From an uncultured Eubacteriales bacterium (GTDB lineage Bacteria > Bacillota > Clostridia > Christensenellales > CAG-138), in assembly GCA_902787375.1 (NCBI GenBank), contig CADAGD010000021.1:1-55080 (forward strand): DNA of 55,080 nucleotides, written 5' to 3'. Shown piece by piece: positions 17,115 to 27,608 of the stretch. The notes under the pieces were generated by a model, which saw only the letters and a program-made list of their open reading frames with translations, was not told where the DNA came from and ran no database searches. Both the position numbers and the translations under genes were made by a program. Position 1 is the stretch's first letter. Each line of letters starts with the position of its first letter.

Positions 17115-17930
17115 ATGGAAAAAAGTTTTAAAAGCTCGGAAACTCAAAAACAGCTTAAAAGGATATACCGATACTCGTTCCGCAAGGGCAGGAGCGTCAC
17201 AGCATCATTTCTCGATCACGCATTCCTTTCGGCAATAATCTTTTTCGCGTTGTATATAGCTGTGCGTCCCCATATGGTGAATGGAGTTATTGCAAGGATA
17301 ATAACCTTCATCTGCTGCATTGTTGTGCTGCTGATATGGTTCATAGCCGATCGTGAAAGGTTTTCTCGCCATGTATGCAGGCTCAGAACCGATACGGCGA
17401 ATGAATTATACAGAACAAAGCTGATCTTAGACCCCGAACCCTTTCTCTCGCAGATAGAAGCGGAAGCGAATGTGTTCATACATCATTGCACCGACTTGCT
17501 GACCACCGATGATATAAAGCTCGCTTTAGAAATATTTGGGGATTCCGTGACAATAGTATCCGCTGCCGAACCCACAAGCAGGGCGCGTGACATTATAAAC
17601 CGACTTGGAGGAAGAATAAAGCTCATATCCCCGGAAGATTTTTCGGGCAGGGATCTGTCCGACGTGTATACGGTTGAGGATGATGAGATAGACTCGGTCA
17701 TCATCTCAAAGCATGAGCGTATAACAAAAAAGCCCTCTCTTAAAAAGGGGCTTTTTACCCTTTCCAAAGAGCGGGCTTTCAAATACATCGCGGTCGGAGC
17801 CGCGCTTTTCGCATACTCGTTTTTCGTGCGTTACTCAATGTATTTCAGAATAATGGCATCCGTCACATTGAGCCTCGGCGCAATGGTTTTCACCGCTGAC
17901 GAAGTAAGGCGCAGAGCCTCGTCGGATTGA
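17115..17930 (+). CDS. Membrane protein of unknown function
   Basis: 271 aa, not recognised. A basic N-terminus (KQLKRIYRYSFRKGR) is followed by two hydrophobic segments (about 33-52 and 58-78), a soluble region of about 135 residues containing a Rossmann-like stretch (ALEIFGDSVTIVSAAEPTSR), and two more hydrophobic segments near the C-terminus (about 220-260). It lies on the plus strand between two minus-strand housekeeping operons. The ribosome site AAGGAC is weak. Convergent with obgE; the two stop codons are 10 bp apart. Confidence 0.65.
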   Translation: MEKSFKSSETQKQLKRIYRYSFRKGRSVTASFLDHAFLSAIIFFALYIAVRPHMVNGVIARIITFICCIVVLLIWFIADRERFSRHVCRLRTDTANELYRTKLILDPEPFLSQIEAEANVFIHHCTDLLTTDDIKLALEIFGDSVTIVSAAEPTSRARDIINRLGGRIKLISPEDFSGRDLSDVYTVEDDEIDSVIISKHERITKKPSLKKGLFTLSKERAFKYIAVGAALFAYSFFVRYSMYFRIMASVTLSLGAMVFTADEVRRRASSD

Positions 17931-17940
17931 CGCGAAGGCG

Positions 17941-17943
<3 letters not shown>
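17928..17943. terminator. Small hairpin between convergent genes
   Basis: TGACGC (17928-17933), GAAG loop, GCGTCA (17938-17943). The outer TGA of each arm is the stop codon of one of the two convergent genes. Short and without a T-run, so a weak terminator at best. Confidence 0.3.
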
Positions 17944-19880
<1,937 letters not shown>

Positions 19881-19928
19881 AATCTACCATATTTCTCGTC
19901 ATTTGTCCATAACAAAAAAAGCTGTTTT

Positions 19929-20318
19929 TCAACTATTTAGCATACTCAATAGCTTTATCGGGTCAGCCCCTCCGTTTTTCATGGCATTGGAAAGCTGCAT
20001 CATGGTCTGTATCAGCTTCATCTGGTTTATCGGCTGCGCCGCCTGTGCGCGTTTTGGGTTCTCTCTGCCGCCGCCTTCAGCCGCTCCGGAGGTATTGCTT
20101 GCGCTCTCTATGCTGCCGTATTCGATGCCGAATCCATCGGCTACATGCTTTATCTCGTTGGGCGCGGCAAACGGCTTCATGGCAATAAGGAACGACTTGA
20201 CCTGCTCCACGCCCTGCTCCTCCCTTATCCTCCTTGCAAGCTTTAGAAGCGGGGAATGCTCCTCCCCGTTCTGCTCCGCCCTGCGCATGGGAACATTTTT
20301 CGTAGGTATGCGCTGCAT
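19929..20318 (-). CDS. Small protein of unknown function
   Basis: 129 aa, not recognised. Hydrophilic and charged N-terminal half (PLLKLARRIREEQGVEQ), Gly/Ser/Ala-rich middle, and a Met/Gln-rich amphipathic C-terminus (MKLIQTMMQLSNAMKN). No signal peptide or membrane segment. The start is ATG 20318 after GGGAGGTGG; an in-frame GTG three codons upstream overlaps that site. Divergent from the 93-aa gene at 20416. Confidence 0.6.
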   Translation of the reverse strand: MQRIPTKNVPMRRAEQNGEEHSPLLKLARRIREEQGVEQVKSFLIAMKPFAAPNEIKHVADGFGIEYGSIESASNTSGAAEGGGRENPKRAQAAQPINQMKLIQTMMQLSNAMKNGGADPIKLLSMLNS

Positions 20319-20415
20319 CGAATCCACCTCCCGTTCAATTTGATTATATTCAGCGGATGTGCATTTTGTGAAAGCCGAGCATAGAATATAGCAGTACTAT
20401 TCCGGAGGTATCATA

Positions 20416-20697
20416 ATGAAAAGAAGCTTTAAGCAAACCATATCGGGAAACTCCAACCCGACAGACGGCAGCTCCGCCGTTTCCGCCAATCCATCGAGCG
20501 ACGTCGAAACGATAATCAACAGGTATTCCGGCATGAGCGAGGAACAGCTCATGCAGGAGCTTATTTCGGCTACAAACCGGCAAAAGGCTGACGGGACATT
20601 CGACCGGGAATCCGTACAAAAAGGGGTTGACGCCGTGCTTCCCATGCTTAACGACGCCCAGAAGAAAAAGCTTTTTAATATAATAAGCCGTATATAG
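20416..20697 (+). CDS. Small protein of unknown function
   Basis: 93 aa with an excellent ribosome site (GGAGGTATCATA). The N-terminal 30 residues are Ser/Asn-rich and probably disordered; the rest is predicted helical and charged (MSEEQLMQELISATNRQK ... AQKKKLFNII). No signal peptide, metal motif or membrane segment. Divergent from the 129-aa gene with about 97 bp between them; a shared role is possible but unsupported. Confidence 0.65.
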   Translation: MKRSFKQTISGNSNPTDGSSAVSANPSSDVETIINRYSGMSEEQLMQELISATNRQKADGTFDRESVQKGVDAVLPMLNDAQKKKLFNIISRI

Positions 20698-20704
20698 AAA
20701 TTCG

Positions 20705-20733
20705 GAGCCCGCTTCAAATACCGAAGCGGGCTC
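20705..20733. terminator. Hairpin between convergent genes (93-aa gene and kbl)
   Basis: Perfect 11-bp stem GAGCCCGCTTC (20705-20715) / GAAGCGGGCTC (20723-20733), 7-nt loop. Probably a bidirectional terminator; the T-run is poor on both sides. Confidence 0.6.
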
Positions 20734-20760
20734 ACGGCATAAAATCAGTTCATGCGGGAA

Positions 20761-21942
20761 TTATATTCCCATCTCTTCCTTGACTTCCTTAAAGCACTTT
20801 ACTGCAAAGTCGAGGTCTTCCTTCGTATGACCGGCGGAAACCTGTGTGCGGATCCTGTCCTTGCCCTTGGGAACAACGGGATAGCAGAAGCCGACTACAT
20901 AGACGCCCTTATCGAGCATACGGCGCGCGAACTCCTGAGCGATCTTGGGATCGTAGAGCATGACGGGAACTATGGGGTGGGTGCTTTCGATAACGTCAAA
21001 GCCTATCTTGCCGAGCTGCTCGCGGAAATACCTTGTGTTCTCGTGTACCTTGTCACGCAGAGCGGTGCTTTCATTGAGCATATCAATGACCTTTATGGAA
21101 GCGGCGCAGATAGCCGGAGCAAGCGTGTTGGAGAAGAGATAGGGACGGGATTTCTGACGGAGCATGTCGATTATCTCCTGACGGGCGCAGGTGTATCCGC
21201 CGGAAGCTCCGCCCATGGCCTTGCCGAGAGTACCCGTTATGATGTCAACACGACCCATGACACCGCACGCTTCGTGAGTACCCTTGCCATGCTCGCCCAT
21301 GAAACCTACAGCGTGGCTGTCGTCAACCATAACGAGTGCGCCGTATTCATCCGCCAGATCGCAGATAGCGGGCAGATTGGCGATTATGCCGTCCATTGAG
21401 AATACGCCGTCGGTGGCAATGAGCTTTATGCGGCAATCCTTGGCGGCCTCAAGCTGAGCCCTGAGGTCTTCCATATTGTTGTTCTTATAGCGGAACCTCT
21501 TGGCTTTGCAAAGACGAACGCCGTCTATAATGGAAGCATGGTTGAGTTCATCGGAAATTATAGCGTCATCCGCACCGAGTATTGTCTCAAAAAGACCGCC
21601 GTTGGCGTCGAAGCAGGAGGTGTAAAGTATGCAGTCGTCCATCTCAAGGAAATCCGCAAGCTTGCGCTCAAGCTGCTTATGTATCTCCTGAGTGCCGCAG
21701 ATAAAGCGGACGGAGGAAAGACCGTATCCCCATTTCTCATAGCTTGCCTTTGCAGCCTCAATTATCTCAGGATTGTTGGCAAGTCCGAGATAGTTGTTCG
21801 CACACATATTGAGAACGCCCTTTGCCTTTGTGGTGTCTATCCTTGCACGCTGCTCGGTGGTGATTATACGCTCCTCACGCCATGTACCCGCCTCTTTGAT
21901 GGCGTCCAGTTCCTTACGGAAATACTCATAAGCCTGTTTCAT
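20761..21942 (-). CDS. kbl: Glycine C-acetyltransferase (2-amino-3-ketobutyrate CoA ligase)
   Basis: 393-aa PLP enzyme of the alpha-oxoamine synthase family. It cleaves 2-amino-3-ketobutyrate with CoA to glycine and acetyl-CoA. Visible: the LNHASIIDG region, [16 protein letters not shown], and [15 protein letters not shown] with the PLP Lys. A good ribosome site (AAGGAGAATTCACA) precedes ATG 21942. It is 25 bp downstream of tdh, completing the threonine-to-glycine pathway. Confidence 0.95.
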   Translation of the reverse strand: MKQAYEYFRKELDAIKEAGTWREERIITTEQRARIDTTKAKGVLNMCANNYLGLANNPEIIEAAKASYEKWGYGLSSVRFICGTQEIHKQLERKLADFLEMDDCILYTSCFDANGGLFETILGADDAIISDELNHASIIDGVRLCKAKRFRYKNNNMEDLRAQLEAAKDCRIKLIATDGVFSMDGIIANLPAICDLADEYGALVMVDDSHAVGFMGEHGKGTHEACGVMGRVDIITGTLGKAMGGASGGYTCARQEIIDMLRQKSRPYLFSNTLAPAICAASIKVIDMLNESTALRDKVHENTRYFREQLGKIGFDVIESTHPIVPVMLYDPKIAQEFARRMLDKGVYVVGFCYPVVPKGKDRIRTQVSAGHTKEDLDFAVKCFKEVKEEMGI

Positions 21943-21967
21943 TGTGAATTCTCCTTTATTGTTCAGA

Positions 21968-23008
21968 TTATTTAGTCCAATCGAGAACGACCTTGCCGCT
22001 CATACCGCTGTTCATCGCTTCGAAACCCTTTTCAAAATCACGATAATTGAAGCGATGTGTTATCATGGGTGAAAGATCAAGACCTGCCTCGACCATTGCG
22101 CCCATCTTATACCAAGTTTCAAACATCTGTCTGCCGTAGATGCCCTGGAGCGTGAGGCCCTTGAATATTACCTCATTCCAATCGACGGATGTGCCGGGCT
22201 TCGCTATTCCGAGCAAAGCGACCTTACCGGCATTCCTCATAGCGGAAATCATCTGGTTAAGGGCGATACCGCTGCCGCTCATCTCAAGACCCACGTCAAA
22301 GCCCTCTGTCATGCCCATATCCTTCATTACGTCCTCAAGCTTCTCCTTCATGGTATTGACAACACGGGTAGCTCCCATCTTTTTCGCCATACCAAGACGA
22401 TAATCGTTAATATCGGTGACAACGACGTTCCTTGCGCCATTCTGACGGCAGATGCCGGCAGCCATCATGCCAATGGGACCTGCTCCGGTGATGAGGACGT
22501 CCTCGCCTATCACATCAAACATGAGCGCGGTATGCGTGGCATTGCCATACGCGTCAAAGAATGAGATTATATCCTCAGGTATATCCCATGTTATCGGGAT
22601 AACATTCCTTGCGGGAATGCATATATACTCAGCAAATGCGCCGTTCCTCTGAACGCCGACGCCCTGTGTTTTCGCGCACAGATGTGATTTGCCGCTGCGG
22701 CAGTTGCGGCAGTGTCCGCAGGTTATATGACCTTCACCCGAAACAAGCTGTCCGACCTCAAGACCCTCTACGCCCTCGCCCAGCTCGGCGATCTCGCCGA
22801 CGTATTCATGCCCGATCGTTACAGGGGGCTTTACATGAGTTTGGCTCCACGGATCCCAGTTGTAGATATGAACATCCGTGCCGCAGATTGCGGTCTTATG
22901 AACCTTTATCAGAACCTCACCGTGGTGTACTTCGGGTACGGGTACCTGCATCAGGGTAAGACCCTTAGCTGCTTCTGTCTTTACAAGTGCGTCCATCATT
23001 TTTTCCAT
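21968..23008 (-). CDS. tdh: L-threonine 3-dehydrogenase
   Basis: 346-aa zinc-dependent alcohol dehydrogenase family enzyme that oxidises threonine to 2-amino-3-ketobutyrate with NAD+. Catalytic zinc ligands lie in [19 protein letters not shown] and GHEYVGE; structural zinc Cys residues in [15 protein letters not shown]; the Rossmann motif is [10 protein letters not shown]. Close likeness to E. coli Tdh is evident across the protein ([28 protein letters not shown]). Second gene of the operon, 26 bp after the aminotransferase. Confidence 0.96.
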   Translation of the reverse strand: MEKMMDALVKTEAAKGLTLMQVPVPEVHHGEVLIKVHKTAICGTDVHIYNWDPWSQTHVKPPVTIGHEYVGEIAELGEGVEGLEVGQLVSGEGHITCGHCRNCRSGKSHLCAKTQGVGVQRNGAFAEYICIPARNVIPITWDIPEDIISFFDAYGNATHTALMFDVIGEDVLITGAGPIGMMAAGICRQNGARNVVVTDINDYRLGMAKKMGATRVVNTMKEKLEDVMKDMGMTEGFDVGLEMSGSGIALNQMISAMRNAGKVALLGIAKPGTSVDWNEVIFKGLTLQGIYGRQMFETWYKMGAMVEAGLDLSPMITHRFNYRDFEKGFEAMNSGMSGKVVLDWTK

Positions 23009-23034
23009 GATTGTTTGCCATCCTTTTGATTTAT

Positions 23035-24312
23035 TTATTTGTTCAGCAGCTTTTCGAGCGCAGCAAGCTTGATGGCAATACAGAGAACCTGCATCGCCTG
23101 AGCAAGCTCGTCACAGGGCGGGAAGCTGGGAGCTATACGAAGATTTGAATTGCGTGGATCATTCTTATACGGGAATGTCGCGCCTGCGCCCGTCATTACA
23201 ACGCCTGCCTCACGGCAAAGCTCATGTATGCGCTTGGCGCAGCCCTCCATGGCATTCAGGGATACAAAGTACCCGCCCTTTGGCTTATGCCATGAGGCTA
23301 TGCCAAGAGGAGCAATTTCATTCTCAAGCGTTTCAAGAACTATATCGAATTTGGGCTTTAATACGGCTGCATGACGCTTCATGTGAGCATGAACGCCTGC
23401 CGCACTACCGAAGAATTTAACATGACGAAGCTGATTGAGCTTATCATAGCTGATTATCTGCGCATTCAAAAGCTTCTTCATGTACTCCATATTTGCCTCC
23501 GAGCAGCAGAAGCAGGATACTCCCGCGCCGGGGAATGTTATCTTTGATGTTGAAGCGAACTCGAAAACCATGTCGGGATTGCCCGCAAGCCTGCAAGCCT
23601 CCAGTATATCGAGGAACGGAACGAACGCACCGTCAAACTCATGCACGCAGTAGGCGTTATCCCACATCAGAAGGAAATCGGGAGCCGCCGGCTTCAGATT
23701 GGCTATGCGGAATATGGTTTGCTCGCTGTAGATTATGCCTTCGGGATTTGAATACTTGGGAACGCACCACATGCCCTTAACTTCGGGATCCTTAACAAGC
23801 TCTTCGATCATGTCCATATCGGGCCCGTCATCAAGAAGCGGTACGGTTATCATCTCAATACCGAATGATTCGCAAATCGTAAAATGCCTGTCATAGCCCG
23901 GAGCGGGGCAGATGAATTTCACCTTGTCAAGCTTTGCCCATTTTTCGGGAGAATGCAGCAGTCCATGTGTATGTGCCTTTGCTATGACGTCATACATGAG
24001 CGCGAGCGACGCGCTTCCGCCAACGAAGACCTGCTCATATTTAACTCCCAAAAGCTCCGCGAAAAGACGGCGGCATGAAGGCATACCCATAAGCTCGCCA
24101 TAGTTTCTTGCCTCTACACCGTCTACCTTGGTTTCGGTGGGGTCAATGTACATATTAAGCATCTCATCCGAAAGCGCAAGCTGATCCAAGCCGGGCTTGC
24201 CCCTTGACATATCAAGCTTCAAACCCTTGGATTTGTATTCCTCATACTGTGCCAAAGTGGAATTGTACAGAGCCTCTTGCTCTTCACGACTCATCTCAAA
24301 AAGTGTAGACAT
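23035..24312 (-). CDS. PLP aminotransferase, probable class Ic aspartate aminotransferase
   Basis: 425-aa fold-type I aminotransferase resembling the bacterial Asp_aminotransf group (class Ic, related to MocR C-terminal domains). The N-terminal [15 protein letters not shown] is characteristic; the PLP Lys lies in [15 protein letters not shown] and the cofactor Asp/Tyr in [10 protein letters not shown]. Aspartate to oxaloacetate is the expected reaction, but substrate assignment is by family only. As first gene of an operon with tdh and kbl it may link amino-group transfer to threonine use. Confidence 0.82.
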   Translation of the reverse strand: MSTLFEMSREEQEALYNSTLAQYEEYKSKGLKLDMSRGKPGLDQLALSDEMLNMYIDPTETKVDGVEARNYGELMGMPSCRRLFAELLGVKYEQVFVGGSASLALMYDVIAKAHTHGLLHSPEKWAKLDKVKFICPAPGYDRHFTICESFGIEMITVPLLDDGPDMDMIEELVKDPEVKGMWCVPKYSNPEGIIYSEQTIFRIANLKPAAPDFLLMWDNAYCVHEFDGAFVPFLDILEACRLAGNPDMVFEFASTSKITFPGAGVSCFCCSEANMEYMKKLLNAQIISYDKLNQLRHVKFFGSAAGVHAHMKRHAAVLKPKFDIVLETLENEIAPLGIASWHKPKGGYFVSLNAMEGCAKRIHELCREAGVVMTGAGATFPYKNDPRNSNLRIAPSFPPCDELAQAMQVLCIAIKLAALEKLLNK

Positions 24313-24351
24313 GGAAAAGTTGAAACCTCCGCTGATTATTTTGGTATAATA

Positions 24352-24380
24352 ATTATAGTCCCGATAGCATAAAGTGTCAA
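24352..24380 (-). promoter_or_regulatory. Consensus promoter of the threonine-catabolism operon
   Basis: On the minus strand perfect TTGACA (24380-24375), 17-bp spacer, perfect TATAAT (24357-24352), about 40 bp before ATG 24312. The strongest promoter match in the window; GGAGG follows before the gene. Confidence 0.8.
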
Positions 24381-24409
24381 ATATATATTCAAAAACAGAC
24401 GACCATTAA

Positions 24410-24446
24410 CCGATTTACAGCTTAGTTGCGTTAATCAAGGTGTGCC
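24410..24446 (+). repeat. MITE-like dispersed repeat, remnant E
   Basis: Short match to the 3' end of copy C: ATTTACAGCTTAGTTGCGTT then AATCA, against ATTTGCAGCTTAGTTGTGTT then AATCA at 36420-36441. Only the last ~35 bp is recognisable. Confidence 0.35.
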
Positions 24447-24452
24447 GAATTG

Positions 24453-25130
24453 TTATTCCTTATTATCCTTGGGCTTGGGATTGTTCTTGCCCTTATGGTT
24501 GAATCTTGCCTGCGCTTCCTGCAAATCACCCTTGACTATAAGCTCAATCGCGGTCGCGGCGTCGTCGAGCGATTTCTTCACATCGGGTATCTCCTCATCC
24601 GAGAATTTACCAAGCACATGACCTATCATGCCATGCTCCGCGCCGCCTATGCCTATGCGCACACGCGGGAAATTATCAAAACCCAACTGATAGACGACGC
24701 TCCTCATGCCGTTATGCGTACCCGCGCTTCCCTTGTCCCTCAGGCGCAATGTACCCGTCGGGATGTCAGCATCGTCATATACCAATACAAGATGCTCCGG
24801 CTCAGCCTTGTACCAGTTCATCAAATCGCGCACCGCAAATCCCGAATTGTTCATGAATGTCTCAGGCTTGGCAAGCACGACCTTTTGTGCGCCGATACGT
24901 CCTTCGCCGAAAACGCATCGGAAATTATGGCGCGATATATCTATGCTGTGCCTGTCCGCCAATATGTCAAGCGCCATGAATCCGGCGTTATGTCTTGTGT
25001 CGGCGTATTCACGTCCGGGATTTCCGAGTCCTACTATAATAAACATACCTTCATATTCATCGGGGCTGAACCTGACCTGCCCTGCTCTCTCTTTCCTGAA
25101 AAGATTATTGAAAAAATCAGAAATTTTCAT
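24453..25130 (-). CDS. pth: Peptidyl-tRNA hydrolase
   Basis: Recycles tRNA from stalled peptidyl-tRNA. Core motifs: FIIVGLGNPGREYADTRHNA (catalytic His), KPETFMNNSG, VYDDADIPTGTLRLR and GSAGTHNGMRSV. From ATG 25130 the protein is 225 aa and carries a 28-residue N-terminal extension (MKISDFFNNLF...) before the usual family start at MFIIVGLGNPG (ATG 25046). Neither start has a good ribosome site, so the extension is uncertain. A short basic C-terminal tail follows. It lies just past the buk terminator. Confidence 0.92.
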   Translation of the reverse strand: MKISDFFNNLFRKERAGQVRFSPDEYEGMFIIVGLGNPGREYADTRHNAGFMALDILADRHSIDISRHNFRCVFGEGRIGAQKVVLAKPETFMNNSGFAVRDLMNWYKAEPEHLVLVYDDADIPTGTLRLRDKGSAGTHNGMRSVVYQLGFDNFPRVRIGIGGAEHGMIGHVLGKFSDEEIPDVKKSLDDAATAIELIVKGDLQEAQARFNHKGKNNPKPKDNKE

Positions 25131-25140
25131 AATAATAAAA

Positions 25141-25178
25141 TTCGGACGGCAGTCCTTGATCAAATGACCGTCCGTCCG
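25141..25178 (-). terminator. Terminator of buk, upstream of pth
   Basis: Stem CGGACGG (25143-25149) / CCGTCCG (25168-25174) with an 18-nt loop; on the minus strand the tail is AATTTTATTATT, which runs into the pth start. pth therefore depends on readthrough or a promoter not recognised here. Confidence 0.55.
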
Positions 25179-25209
25179 ATAATGGCATTATAATCAGCCA
25201 AGATATTCC

Positions 25210-26208
25210 TTAGCCTGCTCCTCGCCCGACAGTACGCGTTACGCGCTCGGTGATGTAATCGGTAAGCATCTTGCTGTATGCAAGACCGCCCGTCAGTATC
25301 ACGGCATCAACCTTGCCGCACAGAACCGTCGCCATCTGACCACATGCCTTGGCGATATTGTAACCCATGGCGTCGTAGATCATCTTGGCGTGTTCATCTC
25401 CGCTTTCGGCGGCTTTCTCAACATCCAGAGCGGAGTTGGTATTGAAGTGCGCCATCAGACCGCCCTTGCCGGAAATGAGCTTATAGACCTCGTCGCTGGA
25501 ATACTTTCCGCTGTATATAAGGTCGGCAAGCTGCTTGGCGGGGATATAACCGCAGCGTTCGGGAGTGAACGGGCCTTCGCCGGATATAGCGTCGGTAACA
25601 TCGACTATGACGCCCTTCCTGTGAGCGGCCACGGAAATGCCGCCGCCCATGTGCGCGACGACGAGATTGAGGTCCTCATATTTGAGACCGTTGAGCCTGC
25701 AATGATATCTGCAAACGGATTTCTGATTCAGGCAATGGAAAATACAGTCGCGCTTTATCTGGGGAAGACCTGTTATCTTGGCTATCTCATCGCGCTCGTC
25801 AACGGTGACGGGGTCAACGATAAAGCTGGGCTTGCCATACTGATCGCCAAATGCCTTTGCTATTACTCCGCCGAGCATTGAGGCATGACGCTGCGCGCTC
25901 GGAAGATTGATAAGGTCGTCCATAAGCTTTTCACCGATATTATAAACGCCGCTCTTTAACGGACGGATAATGCCGCCTCGACCGACAAATGCGTCCATCT
26001 CGGAAGCTTTGAAGCCATTTTCCTCGATGAGCGACTCGACCAGCTTCAGGCGCATGTCCTTCTGAGCATAAATTGTTGTAAACTCGGCAAGCTCCTCACG
26101 GCTGTGACGCACGGTTCCTTCATAAAGCATCTCGGAACCCTCATAGATTCCAACCTTGGTCGATGTTGAGCCGGGGTTTATAGCAAGCACACGGTACTTC
26201 TTTTCCAT
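25210..26208 (-). pseudogene. buk: Butyrate kinase with disrupted C-terminus
   Basis: Acetokinase-family enzyme: butyryl-phosphate + ADP to butyrate + ATP. The frame starts well (MEKKYRVLAINPGSTSTKVG, site AAAGGAGTTAAAAC) and keeps the family blocks HMGGGISVAAHRKG, GEGPFTPERCGYIP and LTGGLAYSKML. After TDYITERV it turns into an unrelated 10-residue tail and stops at 332 aa (family about 355). The expected last residues, VLSGEEQAKEYLG and a TGA, are encoded in another frame at about 25195-25236. A segment of about 70 bp, normally encoding the YPGEDE region, seems deleted with loss of frame; the junction has two CGCGTA copies one base apart. Activity is doubtful. No ptb partner is adjacent. Confidence 0.8.
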
Positions 26209-26248
26209 TGTTTTAACTCCTTTCGGGAACATATTCCAACAATGCTTT

Positions 26249-26277
26249 ATTATACAGCAATCGGCTATCGCAGGCAA
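26249..26277 (-). promoter_or_regulatory. buk promoter
   Basis: On the minus strand TTGCCT (26277-26272), 17-bp spacer, TATAAT (26254-26249), about 40 bp before ATG 26208. Confidence 0.6.
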
Positions 26278-26328
26278 ATATATTTGCTATGGTTTTTGGG
26301 TTTTTCGCGCTTTTTCCGCTTTACCGCT

Positions 26329-27291
26329 TTATCCGAAATACTCCTCCATACAGCACCCGCTTGCCTTTATGCGTTTTGCGAGCTCCACTCCGACATAGCG
26401 GAAGTGCCAAGGCTCGCTCTTGACGCCCGTTATATGGGTTTTATCCGCGGGATAGCGGAGAATGAATCCGAATCTGTGCGCGTTATTATAGAGCCATTTG
26501 CCCTCCTTTGTGTTGCCGAACGCCGCGTCCTCCTGCGGAAAATCGGTGGAAGCAAGGTCAACGGCAAGCCCGGCTACATGCTCGCTCGCGTCGCCCGGCA
26601 TGACGCCCACGGGGTTGGAACACGGATCGTCGGCATAATGGGGATTCTGCGCCAACTTGTTGTTCCACATCTGCCATTGCTTATCCATTGTACGGTACGC
26701 GCTGTTTATGCGGTATTTGCAGGTTATGCCCTCGCTGTATGCCGCCTCGAACATCTTCTTGAGCTGCACTCCGACCTCGTACTGTATCAGTATCGAATCG
26801 GTCTTGACCGTGCCGGAGGAGCCTAAAAGAGCCTTCGCATTCACAAGGTCATGCGGAACATATCCCTTAGGAAGTCTGTTGTCAAAATTTATAAGCCTTG
26901 CTTTTTCGTCATCGGTCAAGGGCTTATGCGTCGGCTTGGGAGTGCTTGTAGGCTTGGGCGTCGGCTTGGGAGTGCTTGTAGGCTTGGGCGTCGGCGTGGC
27001 GGTCGGCTTCGGCGTATTCGTCGGCTTCGGCGTCGGAGCGGCGGTAGGCTCAGGTGTGTCCGTCGGAGGCGTGGTCGGAATTTGCGTCGGCTCAGACGTA
27101 ATGGTGGAAGTCGGCTCGCTCACGGCAGTCGAACTCGGCGTATACGTCGGCTCCGCCGTCAGGATAAGAGTTGACGCGGAGTCAGGCAACTCAATGCAAA
27201 TCTGCTTAGAACTCCTGTCACAAGCCGTAAAAGCGCATACCGAAAGCATTAAGGCAATCGACAGAGCGGCACAAACGGATCTGTTTCTCAT
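26329..27291 (-). CDS. M15B D,D-carboxypeptidase (VanY-like) lipoprotein
   Basis: 320 aa: signal peptide with lipobox-like FTAC, a Ser/Thr-rich segment and a long Pro/Lys/Thr linker made of TPKPTSTPKPT-type repeats (about 75-125), then an M15B peptidase domain. Zinc motifs SEHVAGLAVDLAS (SxHxxGxAxD) and EPWHFRYVG (ExWHxRY) are intact, and RINSAYRTMDKQ holds the conserved SxYR. Such enzymes remove the terminal D-Ala from peptidoglycan stems. The linker resembles a wall-spanning spacer. Ribosome site GGAGG. Monocistronic behind its own promoter. Confidence 0.88.
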   Translation of the reverse strand: MRNRSVCAALSIALMLSVCAFTACDRSSKQICIELPDSASTLILTAEPTYTPSSTAVSEPTSTITSEPTQIPTTPPTDTPEPTAAPTPKPTNTPKPTATPTPKPTSTPKPTPKPTSTPKPTHKPLTDDEKARLINFDNRLPKGYVPHDLVNAKALLGSSGTVKTDSILIQYEVGVQLKKMFEAAYSEGITCKYRINSAYRTMDKQWQMWNNKLAQNPHYADDPCSNPVGVMPGDASEHVAGLAVDLASTDFPQEDAAFGNTKEGKWLYNNAHRFGFILRYPADKTHITGVKSEPWHFRYVGVELAKRIKASGCCMEEYFG

Positions 27292-27320
27292 ATGGAATCC
27301 TCCAAATTTTTGTTTACGCT

Positions 27321-27348
27321 ATTATAGCAAATAAAAATACGGTTTCAA
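27321..27348 (-). promoter_or_regulatory. Promoter of the M15B carboxypeptidase gene
   Basis: On the minus strand TTGAAA (27348-27343), 16-bp spacer, TATAAT (27326-27321), about 30 bp before ATG 27291. Confidence 0.55.
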
Positions 27349-27380
27349 ACTCGCGGATTAAAATATACTTTCAAACAGGC

Positions 27381-27409
27381 TTGACATTCATCCTTCGCGG
27401 TGTTACAAT
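27381..27409 (+). promoter_or_regulatory. Promoter of tRNA-Pro
   Basis: Perfect TTGACA (27381-27386), 17-bp spacer, TACAAT (27404-27409), 18 bp before the tRNA 5' end. Confidence 0.75.
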
Positions 27410-27426
27410 ACATGAGCATTGAACGA

Positions 27427-27503
27427 CTGGGTGTAGCGCAGTTTGGTAGCGTGCTTGAATGGGGTTCAAGAGGCCGGAAGTTCGAATCTTCTCACCCAGA
27501 CCA
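27427..27503 (+). tRNA. tRNA-Pro (anticodon GGG)
   Basis: 77 nt with encoded CCA. Acceptor stem CTGGGTG / CACCCAG, discriminator A; D-arm region AGCGCAGTTTGGTAGCGTGC; anticodon stem CTTGA / TCAAG around loop ATGGGGT, giving anticodon GGG followed by G37; T-arm with TTCGAAT loop. Reads CCC and CCU proline codons. Single gene with its own promoter and terminator. Confidence 0.95.
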
Positions 27504-27537
27504 AATCGTCGCAGGTTATAAGCTTGCGGCGATTTTT
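27504..27537 (+). terminator. Terminator of tRNA-Pro
   Basis: AATCGTCGCA (27504-27513) pairs with TGCGGCGATT (27525-27534) including one G-T pair; followed by TTTTT. It begins directly after the CCA end. Confidence 0.8.
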
Positions 27538-27552
27538 CTATACTCTTTCAAA

Positions 27553-27597
27553 AAAAGAACCGATACTAAGGCTGTTTGCCTGCATCGGTTCTTTTCC
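27553..27597. terminator. Bidirectional terminator between tRNA-Pro and the sigma factor gene
   Basis: 12-bp stem AAAAGAACCGAT (27553-27564) / ATCGGTTCTTTT (27584-27595), with A-run and T-run at the two outer sides. Best placed to end the minus-strand sigma factor gene at 27609. Confidence 0.75.
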
Positions 27598-27608
27598 TTG
27601 TTTTTCTA

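Noticed and set aside
26935-27050. GC-rich tandem repeat of about 30 bp
   Set aside because: It encodes the Pro/Lys/Thr linker of the M15B carboxypeptidase and is explained as a low-complexity spacer.
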